From assembly GCA_017538005.1 (NCBI GenBank), contig JAFYJR010000013.1:1-6874 (forward strand): 6,874 bases of DNA, written 5' to 3'. Origin of the DNA: Clostridia bacterium. Its GTDB lineage: Bacteria; Bacillota; Clostridia; Oscillospirales; Acutalibacteraceae. The notes below the pieces were generated by a model, which was not told the DNA's origin, ran no database searches, and saw only the letters and a program-made list of their open reading frames with translations. Below, piece after piece: positions 1 to 4,477 of this stretch (positions are counted from its first letter, which is position 1; every line of letters starts with the position of its first letter). The translations under genes were made by a program, and so were the position numbers.

Positions 1-1085
1 CAGAAGTAACGAACACGCTTTTCAGCATTTTCAAAAGTCAGTTTTCTGTTATCCTCTTTTATCGACGGGCAGTCATAACCGGCCTTCTCAAATATTGCGT
101 ATGCGGATTCCCCGAGTCTGCCCTTTGGAAGCGCGATGTTGACCCATAAGTCATCAGAGGTATCATTGATTTCCTCGGGCCTTTCAAGTCTGTCGGTATA
201 TACCGCAAAGCCTATGGCGCCGGCCTTTTTGCCGAGTTTTTCCATGAGGTTGTCGTATCGTCCTCCGGCGAGCACTTCATCCGGAACACCGTTTACAAAT
301 CCTCTGAAAATTATGCCGTTATAATATCTCGGATCATACGGCATGGTCATATCGAGGCAGATTTTGTCGGCTATGCCCTTTTCATTCAGTACATCAAAGA
401 TCTCTTTCAGTTCATTGAGCGGAAATTCAAGTTCCTCGACATACGCGACGGGAAACAGCCTGTCAAGACCTTCGGAGAGAGGCAGATAAAGTCCGGTGAG
501 AGTTTCAAGCGCCCTTACAGTCTTTTCATCTGTTCCCCTGTCCGCGGCATACTTCTTTACCGCTTCGGTGTTCTTTGATGAAATGAGTTCAAGCAGCTCT
601 TTCGGGGCGGCGAAACCTTTGAGAAGCTGCGCCAGAAAACCCGCGTGTGAGATATCGAGAGTGTAGTCATCACTGACTGTCTCAAGACTCTTTACCGCAA
701 GTTCAAGAACCTCGCAAATCGCCGCAACATCAATCTTTCCGATACACTCAAGGCCGGTCTGCATTATCTCCTTAAAGCCCTGTGAACCGGGAGTCGTGCG
801 GTAGACATTCTCGCTGTAGTAAACCTTTGAGAGTTCGTCTTTTCCGACATCCGTATTCTTCACAATGGACAATGTAACATCCGGCTTCAATGCCATGAGT
901 TTTCCTGTTGTATCCGTGAAAGTCAGAACGTTTTCACTGACAAGAAAGCTCTTGTTTTTCATATAGAAATCATACTCTTCAAACTTTGAGACCTTGTACT
1001 GCGTATAGCCGTACTTCTCAAAGAGAGCGCGAAGCGAAAAGAGTATTTTTTCATTGTTTCTGAGGTTGAGTTCTTCGTAATTCAT
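1..1085 (-). CDS. hisZG: HisZ-HisG fusion: ATP phosphoribosyltransferase regulatory + catalytic subunit (3' end outside window)
   Basis: Reading the minus strand from the ATG at 1085 gives 361 uninterrupted codons to the left edge. Residues 1 to about 300 are a HisZ domain, the catalytically inactive histidyl-tRNA synthetase paralogue: a class II motif-2 region at 92-116 (ENVYRTTPG...), and a LAGGRYDNL block at 272-280. The synthetase motif RGLDYY is degraded to YDPRYY at 250-255, so the catalytic Arg is lost, as expected for HisZ. After a short linker (about 301-312) the frame runs into a HisG N-terminus: WVNIALPKGRLGE (314-326), then DNRKLTFE and VRYF. HisG joins ATP and PRPP into phosphoribosyl-ATP, the first step of histidine synthesis in the cytosol; short-form HisG needs HisZ for activity and histidine feedback. 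HisZ and HisG are normally separate proteins; here no stop or new start separates them. An AGAGGA site (1094-1099) lies 8 nt before the ATG, inside the upstream regulator gene, and the start directly abuts that gene's stop. The rest of HisG lies beyond position 1. Confidence 0.9.
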   Translation of the reverse strand, partial: MNYEELNLRNNEKILFSLRALFEKYGYTQYKVSKFEEYDFYMKNKSFLVSENVLTFTDTTGKLMALKPDVTLSIVKNTDVGKDELSKVYYSENVYRTTPGSQGFKEIMQTGLECIGKIDVAAICEVLELAVKSLETVSDDYTLDISHAGFLAQLLKGFAAPKELLELISSKNTEAVKKYAADRGTDEKTVRALETLTGLYLPLSEGLDRLFPVAYVEELEFPLNELKEIFDVLNEKGIADKICLDMTMPYDPRYYNGIIFRGFVNGVPDEVLAGGRYDNLMEKLGKKAGAIGFAVYTDRLERPEEINDTSDDLWVNIALPKGRLGESAYAIFEKAGYDCPSIKEDNRKLTFENAEKRVRYF

Positions 1086-1367
1086 CTACTTTATCCTCTT
1101 CAGAACTGTCTTGTAACCGCCTGTGCCGTATGTGTAGGCGCGGTTGACACGGCTGATGGTTGTAGAGCTCGCGCCGGTTGCCTTTGAGATTGCCCCGTAC
1201 GGAATCTTCTCATCAAGCATCTTCACAACGCCCATCCTCTGGCTTATGTCGATTATTTCCTTGGTGGTCATAACATCTTCAAGAAACGCCTTGCACTCCG
1301 CCTCAGTCTTTAGAGACATGATGGCTTTCACAAGCATTTTTTCGTTTTCGCCTTTAAATATATCCAT
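1086..1367 (-). CDS. yerC: YerC/YecD-family TrpR-like regulator, probable histidine operon repressor
   Basis: This 93-residue protein has the TrpR-superfamily helix-turn-helix at about 42-77: ISQRMGVVKMLDEKIPYGAISKATGA, with the recognition helix SSTTISRVNRAY following (67-78). Length and sequence match the YerC/YecD family of Firmicutes, which comparative genomics has linked to histidine control under the name HisR. Here the context supports that: the stop (1086-1088) directly abuts the ATG of the HisZ-HisG gene, so the two are almost certainly co-transcribed and translationally linked. The ATG at 1367 has a GGAGG site (1374-1378) 6 nt upstream. The promoter region carries an array of 8-bp half-site-like units, which suggests autorepression, probably with histidine as co-repressor. 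The family assignment is firm; the effector and the operator are inferred. Confidence 0.9.
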   Translation of the reverse strand: MDIFKGENEKMLVKAIMSLKTEAECKAFLEDVMTTKEIIDISQRMGVVKMLDEKIPYGAISKATGASSTTISRVNRAYTYGTGGYKTVLKRIK

Positions 1368-1388
1368 TGAAATCCTCCGCTTTATCGC

Positions 1389-1420
1389 TTTAGTATGCTA
1401 ACATATTAACACGCTAACAC
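1389..1420 (-). promoter_or_regulatory. Probable operator: four tandem 8-bp units for the TrpR-like regulator
   Basis: Four consecutive 8-bp units sit upstream of the regulator gene. Read on the plus strand they are TTTAGTAT (1389-1396), GCTAACAT (1397-1404), ATTAACAC (1405-1412) and GCTAACAC (1413-1420). The last three share NTTAAC/GCTAAC cores in direct repeat; the first is inverted (TTAG against CTAA) and makes a near-palindrome with its neighbour (1390-1401). Known TrpR biology fits: E. coli TrpR recognises CTAG-type half-sites and its dimers bind in tandem 8 bp apart. The array covers the probable -10 element and much of the spacer, the position expected for a repressor site. Assignment to the YerC/HisR-type protein is inference. 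Confidence 0.65.
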
Positions 1421-1431
1421 GATAAAATCAA
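1403..1431 (-). promoter_or_regulatory. Probable promoter of the yerC-hisZG operon
   Basis: On the minus strand a TTGATT -35 element (1426-1431) is followed after 17 bp by TAATAT (1403-1408) as -10. Each matches the vegetative consensus at 4 of 6 positions. Transcription would begin near 1396, leaving a leader of about 30 nt before the ATG at 1367. That is too short for a T-box or other histidine-sensing leader, so control must be at initiation. The tandem 8-bp array overlaps the -10. The match is modest, so the exact hexamers are uncertain. Confidence 0.5.
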
Positions 1432-1441
1432 GGGTAAATTT

Positions 1442-1468
1442 AAAAGGTGCATCAGAGATGCACCTTTT
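1442..1468 (-). terminator. Rho-independent terminator after the GH2 gene, containing its stop codon
   Basis: A perfect 12-bp inverted repeat (1442-1453 against 1457-1468, 3-nt loop) ends on the minus strand in TTTTAAATTT. The TGA stop of the GH2 gene (1452-1454) lies at the stem-loop junction, so the last codons form one arm. It separates the GH2 gene from the histidine operon, whose -35 starts only about 10 bp farther on. On the plus strand the arm also ends in TTTT, so it could act both ways, but no plus-strand gene enters it. Confidence 0.8.
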
Positions 1469-3176
1469 CGTTGATTTTACGAAGAAAATCGCGGTCAAAT
1501 TTTTCGACGCGGCGGTCATAGGTAATGAGACCGTTTACCTCCCCTTCGACATCCGAGACCTGCGTGTAAACGGTCGCGGACAGACCGCGCGGTATGTTCC
1601 TGATTATCCGCCTCTCAAAGAGCTTTTTGTACGCTCTCTGCAGGAGCCCTTTCGTCGGATACATATGATATCCGAACGCCTTCTTCGTGTACATATGCCC
1701 CGGCGTCGGCTTGCTGTATCCGCCGAACTCAGAAAGCAGGAAGCATCGGGAATCCTTCGGCACATAAATCGGGTAGAAATAGATGTGCTTTGAGACGAAA
1801 TCTCCTCCGCCCTGGTCGTGCCATCCTGAAGTTGAATCAATCGTTCTTGTCGGATCAACCGAGCGGATGTGTTCTGTCACAGCCTTTGAATCAAACTGTC
1901 CCCAGCCCTCGTTGAAGGGCACCCACATCGCTACCGAAGTCTGATTCTTAAGAAGATCAAGAGTGCGGTCAAGGTCACACATATACTCTTCCCTGCCGGA
2001 TTCGTCTTCTCTCGCGAAAAACTTTCTGTGTTTTGTGTCATTGAGATTTATGTTCAGAAGCGGAAGAATACCCACACAGAAAAGGTTGTACTCCCCGCCT
2101 CCGTTTACCATATCCTGCCAGACAAGCATACCGAGTCTGTCGCAGTGGTAGTACCAGCGAAGCGGCTCAATCTTTATGTGCTTTCTTATCATGTTAAAGC
2201 CCATGTCTTTGAGCATCTCTATGTCGTAAATCAGGGCCTCGTCGGAAGGTGCGGTAAGCATGCCGTCAGACCAGTATCCCTGGTCTAAAACACCGTTGTG
2301 GAAATACGGTTTATTGTTCAGCATAAGACGCTGTATACCGTTCTCATCAGGTCCCACACCGAACTTGCGCATGCCGAAGTATGAGAGCACTTCATCCTCT
2401 CCCGCGATTATCCTGAGGTCATAAAGTTTGGGGTTTTCAGGTGACCACAGTTCATAGGAAGGCAGTATTACAAACAGCGGCGAAGGACCGCTTTCGGAGG
2501 CGATTACATCGTCACCGTCGAGAACTTCGACGGTGACCTCGGGGGCCTCCGTCTCCGCCCATATTTTCACCGTGTCACTGTCAATGTCCGGGACGATTTT
2601 CAGATCGGAAATATACATTGCCGGCACAGACTCAAGCCAGACCGTGCCCCAGATGCCGGACTGCGGCGTGTACCAGATGGTTCCCGGATTATCGCTCTGC
2701 TTTCCCCTCGCCTGCACGCCTTCGCCCGACGGGTCATAGACCTCCACCTGAAGGACATTCGTGCCATTCATAATACTATCCGTAACATCAAAATCAAAAG
2801 GGAAAAAACCACCCTCGTGGGAACCAACATAGCAACCATTCAGTTTTACGACGCAGGCATAGTCAACGGCGGTAAAATGCAGAATGGTCTTATCTTTCAG
2901 AAAACCGTCCGGTATTTCAAATTCAAGATTGTAGTAAAGAAGGTCGTCTGCCGTAACTTTTCTCTGTACCCGTGACAGCAAAGTCTCCGGTGAAAACGGC
3001 ACAAGAATATCGCCGTCATAGTTTCCGTCGAATTCCTCCGAAAGACCGCGTATCGCATACTTCCAGAGACCGTTCAAGTTGAGATAACCCGAACGGACAA
3101 GCTGCGGACGCGGGTATTCCTGTAACGGCTTATCGCCCACATCGTCAAAGAATCTTGATTTCATGATATTCGGCAT
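1452..3176 (-). CDS. Compact cytoplasmic glycoside hydrolase family 2 (beta-galactosidase/beta-glucuronidase type)
   Basis: A 574-residue GH2 enzyme that hydrolyses terminal beta-linked sugars; the exact sugar cannot be told. Order of parts: sugar-binding jelly-roll domain at about 20-185 (YPRPQLVRSGYLNLNGLW, LYYNLEFEIP, HEGGFFPFDFDVTD, PQSGIWGTVWLE), immunoglobulin-like domain about 186-275 ending WSPENPKLYDL, then the TIM barrel from about 280. The acid/base Glu is E423 in VPFNEGWGQFD, and the nucleophile is probably E483 in LLSEFGGY. RKHIKIEPLRWYYHCDRLGMLVWQDM (331-356) is a GH2 hallmark. No signal peptide or membrane segment is seen, so substrate is probably imported oligosaccharide or glycoside. 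It ends soon after the barrel, lacking the C-terminal domains of LacZ (about 1000 residues). The ATG at 3176 is chosen because GGAGG (3183-3187) lies 6 nt before it; an upstream in-frame TTG at 3206 lies in the promoter. No transporter or sugar regulator is adjacent. Confidence 0.88.
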   Translation of the reverse strand: MPNIMKSRFFDDVGDKPLQEYPRPQLVRSGYLNLNGLWKYAIRGLSEEFDGNYDGDILVPFSPETLLSRVQRKVTADDLLYYNLEFEIPDGFLKDKTILHFTAVDYACVVKLNGCYVGSHEGGFFPFDFDVTDSIMNGTNVLQVEVYDPSGEGVQARGKQSDNPGTIWYTPQSGIWGTVWLESVPAMYISDLKIVPDIDSDTVKIWAETEAPEVTVEVLDGDDVIASESGPSPLFVILPSYELWSPENPKLYDLRIIAGEDEVLSYFGMRKFGVGPDENGIQRLMLNNKPYFHNGVLDQGYWSDGMLTAPSDEALIYDIEMLKDMGFNMIRKHIKIEPLRWYYHCDRLGMLVWQDMVNGGGEYNLFCVGILPLLNINLNDTKHRKFFAREDESGREEYMCDLDRTLDLLKNQTSVAMWVPFNEGWGQFDSKAVTEHIRSVDPTRTIDSTSGWHDQGGGDFVSKHIYFYPIYVPKDSRCFLLSEFGGYSKPTPGHMYTKKAFGYHMYPTKGLLQRAYKKLFERRIIRNIPRGLSATVYTQVSDVEGEVNGLITYDRRVEKFDRDFLRKINEKVHL

Positions 3177-3182
3177 AACAGA

Positions 3183-3187
3183 CCTCC
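3183..3187 (-). promoter_or_regulatory. Shine-Dalgarno site fixing the GH2 start
   Basis: GGAGG on the minus strand, 6 nt before the ATG at 3176. It decides for that ATG over the in-frame TTG at 3206, which would place this site inside the coding region and overlaps the probable -10. Confidence 0.85.
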
Positions 3188-3205
3188 GAATTAAAGACTG
3201 AATCA

Positions 3206-3234
3206 ATTATACAAAAATTAAAGCTCCCGGGCAA
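3206..3234 (-). promoter_or_regulatory. Probable GH2 promoter nested in the tRNA-Thr terminator
   Basis: On the minus strand TTGCCC (3229-3234, 4 of 6 consensus) is followed after exactly 17 bp by a perfect TATAAT (3206-3211). The -35 lies in the loop-proximal part of the tRNA terminator hairpin, and the spacer contains the rest of the stem's outer arm plus its T-tract. Transcription would begin near 3199, giving a leader of about 23 nt with the GGAGG site. The perfect -10 and spacing are seen; promoter activity is inferred. Confidence 0.6.
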
Positions 3235-3249
3235 TATCCCGGGAGCTTT
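3212..3249 (-). terminator. Rho-independent terminator of tRNA-Thr
   Basis: A perfect 12-bp stem (3220-3231 with 3238-3249, loop of 6) begins at the last A of the encoded CCA and is followed on the minus strand by TAATTTTTGT. The stem core CTCCCGGG is GC-rich, giving a strong terminator immediately at the tRNA 3' end; the mature 3' end must be processed out of the hairpin base. Confidence 0.85.
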
Positions 3250-3324
3250 GGAGCTGATAGCCGGATTCGAACCGGCGACCTCTTCCTTACCAAGGAAGTG
3301 CGCTGCCTCCTGTGCCATATCAGC
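3249..3324 (-). tRNA. tRNA-Thr(GGT): tRNA-Thr, anticodon GGT, CCA encoded
   Basis: The minus strand folds into a full cloverleaf of 76 nt. The acceptor stem GCTGATA (3318-3324) pairs perfectly with TATCAGC (3253-3259). The anticodon stem CTTCC/GGAAG encloses the loop TTGGTAA, with anticodon GGT at 3289-3291, reading ACC and ACU threonine codons. The T arm is GCCGG-TTCGAAT-CCGGC (3260-3276). The discriminator is T (3252) and CCA is encoded at 3249-3251. The D stem GCAC/GCGC has one A-C mismatch (position 12 against 23), the only imperfection. It has its own promoter and terminator and so is a single-gene unit. Confidence 0.96.
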
Positions 3325-3341
3325 AAATCTTACGCTCCCAT

Positions 3342-3370
3342 ATAATAACACCCGAAGGTCCAAAATTCAA
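3342..3370 (-). promoter_or_regulatory. Promoter of tRNA-Thr
   Basis: On the minus strand TTGAAT (3365-3370, 4 of 6) and TATTAT (3342-3347, 5 of 6) are 17 bp apart. Initiation near 3335 gives about 10 nt of 5' leader before the tRNA at 3324, a typical short precursor for RNase P. It stands back to back with the plus-strand promoter at 3379-3407. Confidence 0.7.
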
Positions 3371-3378
3371 GCGCTTTC

Positions 3379-3407
3379 TTGACATTAAAATACGCGCGCA
3401 ATATAAT
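3379..3407 (+). promoter_or_regulatory. Consensus vegetative promoter of the CobD-like gene
   Basis: A perfect TTGACA (3379-3384), 17-bp spacer and perfect TATAAT (3402-3407). Initiation near 3414 leaves about 20 nt before the ATG at 3433, leaving no room for a cobalamin riboswitch or other structured leader. Only 8 bp, within the palindrome AAGCGCTT (3369-3376) and its flank, separate its -35 from that of the divergent tRNA promoter. Confidence 0.88.
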
Positions 3408-3418
3408 TTTAGCACTAC

Positions 3419-3425
3419 GAAAGGG
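3419..3425 (+). promoter_or_regulatory. Shine-Dalgarno site fixing the CobD-like start
   Basis: GAAAGGG sits 7 nt before the ATG at 3433. An in-frame TTG at 3379 is ruled out because it is itself part of the -35 box and lies upstream of the start of transcription. Confidence 0.85.
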
Positions 3426-3432
3426 TGACATT

Positions 3433-4434
3433 ATGCTTTTAAATCAGAAAAATCCGCACGGCGGAGACATCTATCACAACGACACCCTCTTCGATTTTTC
3501 CTCAAACGTCAATCCGTGGGGAATTCACCCGCATGTAAAAGAGGCCATAATCAAATCACTTGACAACGCGGACAAATACCCCGACCCCTACTGCACACAG
3601 CTTCGGAAAAAGCTTGAAGAAAAAGAGGGCGTAAACAGAGAGAAAATACTCTGCGGCAACGGTGCCGCGGATTTGATATACTCATTCGCCATGGCACTTC
3701 CCGGAGAAAAGCCTTCCCTTATCCCCGTCCCTACTTTCTGTGAATACGAAACGGCGATGAAGGCTGCAGGCAAACCTTTTGTAAACGAAGTAAACGGCGA
3801 CTTAAAAGACTACGAAGCAATATTCCTCTGCACTCCGAACAACCCGACAGGCCAGCTCATTCCGCCTGAAGGAATAGAGAAAATAGCCAAGACAGGCATC
3901 CGCATCTTGCTTGACGTAACATTCCTGCCCCTGACGGACAATCCCTTTATCTACAACCTTCCGGGACTTCTTGAATTCTATCCGAACATCGTGGCACTGA
4001 AAGCATTCACAAAAGACCACGCCCTCGCCGGCGTCCGCCTCGGATACTGCATGTCTTCAGACAAGGAATTCTTAAACCGGATGGCAGAGAAATCTCAATG
4101 TTGGAATGTCTCTACAATAGCTCAGGCAGCGGGCATCGCCGCGATTGAGTGCGATGATGAAGTAAACGCACAGATAAGAGAGCTCTGCGCTGAACGCGAC
4201 AGAGTTTATACAGAACTTAAGAAAATCCCGAATCTGCAGGTTTCTCCGAGTTCAACAAACTTCCTGCTTCTCTATTCTGACAGAAATCTCTACTACAAAC
4301 TCAAGGACAGAAAAATACTTGTCCGGGACTGCAGCGAAGAAAAAGGTCTCGGCAAAGGCTACATCCGCATTACTATAAAAACAAAACTTGAAAATGAAAT
4401 GCTCATAAATGTTCTCAGAGAGATTCTTTCTTAA
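3433..4434 (+). CDS. PLP-dependent fold-type I enzyme, CobD-like (threonine-phosphate decarboxylase / HisC-related)
   Basis: A 333-residue aminotransferase-fold protein. Features typical of the CobD/CobC branch are HGGDIY at 9-14, DFSSNVNPWG at 21-30, KYPDPYC at 48-54 and ILCGNGAADLIY at 72-83. Cofactor residues: N137 in TPNNPTG, D161 in LLDVTF (pairs with the pyridine nitrogen), the Schiff-base lysine K194 in AFTKDHALAGVRLGY, R202 for phosphate and R312 (YIRIT) for the substrate carboxylate. CobD decarboxylates L-threonine 3-phosphate to (R)-1-aminopropan-2-yl phosphate for the cobalamin side chain. Histidinol-phosphate aminotransferase (HisC) is the main alternative. The usual DE(A/C)F segment reads DVTF, and the protein is a little shorter than typical CobD (about 360). 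No cobalamin gene is nearby, and the histidine genes are on the other strand in another unit. It is a single-gene unit between its promoter and a shared terminator. The family is sure; the reaction is not. Confidence 0.75.
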   Translation: MLLNQKNPHGGDIYHNDTLFDFSSNVNPWGIHPHVKEAIIKSLDNADKYPDPYCTQLRKKLEEKEGVNREKILCGNGAADLIYSFAMALPGEKPSLIPVPTFCEYETAMKAAGKPFVNEVNGDLKDYEAIFLCTPNNPTGQLIPPEGIEKIAKTGIRILLDVTFLPLTDNPFIYNLPGLLEFYPNIVALKAFTKDHALAGVRLGYCMSSDKEFLNRMAEKSQCWNVSTIAQAAGIAAIECDDEVNAQIRELCAERDRVYTELKKIPNLQVSPSSTNFLLLYSDRNLYYKLKDRKILVRDCSEEKGLGKGYIRITIKTKLENEMLINVLREILS

Positions 4435-4445
4435 ACAGCAAAACA

Positions 4446-4477
4446 AAAACGCACAGGTGTTTAAGCCTGTGCGTTTT
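4446..4477. terminator. Bidirectional terminator between CobD-like and MATE genes
   Basis: A perfect 12-bp stem (AAAACGCACAGG at 4446-4457 with its complement at 4466-4477) has an 8-nt loop. On the plus strand it ends in GTTTTCATTT, 11 nt after the CobD-like stop. On the minus strand it ends in a stronger TTTTTGTTTTG run. The MATE stop codon TAA (4461-4463) lies in the loop, so the last MATE codons form one arm. Confidence 0.9.

Noticed and set aside
136..324. Plus-strand open frame of 62 codons
   Set aside because: Antisense to the continuous HisZ-HisG frame, with low-complexity Ser-rich product and no ribosome site.
1144..1401. Plus-strand open frame of 85 codons with hydrophobic stretches
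   Set aside because: Antisense to the yerC-type regulator and its promoter; hydrophobicity is what an antisense reading of a helical, charged protein tends to give.
1368..1440. T-box or histidine-attenuator leader before the histidine operon
   Set aside because: The predicted leader is only about 30 nt and contains no run of His codons, no T-box sequence and no competing hairpins.
3177..3206. Upstream TTG start adding 10 residues to the GH2 protein
   Set aside because: The TTG overlaps the probable -10 and precedes the predicted start of transcription; GGAGG fits the ATG at 3176.
3249..3324. tRNA gene as an integration site for a mobile element
   Set aside because: No integrase, no repeated tRNA 3' end and no foreign-looking genes are seen on either side.
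3145..3363. Minus-strand open frame of 72 codons between the GH2 gene and the CobD-like gene
   Set aside because: It runs through the whole tRNA-Thr gene, its terminator and the start of the GH2 gene in another frame, and has no protein-like pattern.
3408..3432. Cobalamin riboswitch before the CobD-like gene
   Set aside because: Only about 20 nt of leader follows a consensus promoter, far too short for a cobalamin riboswitch.
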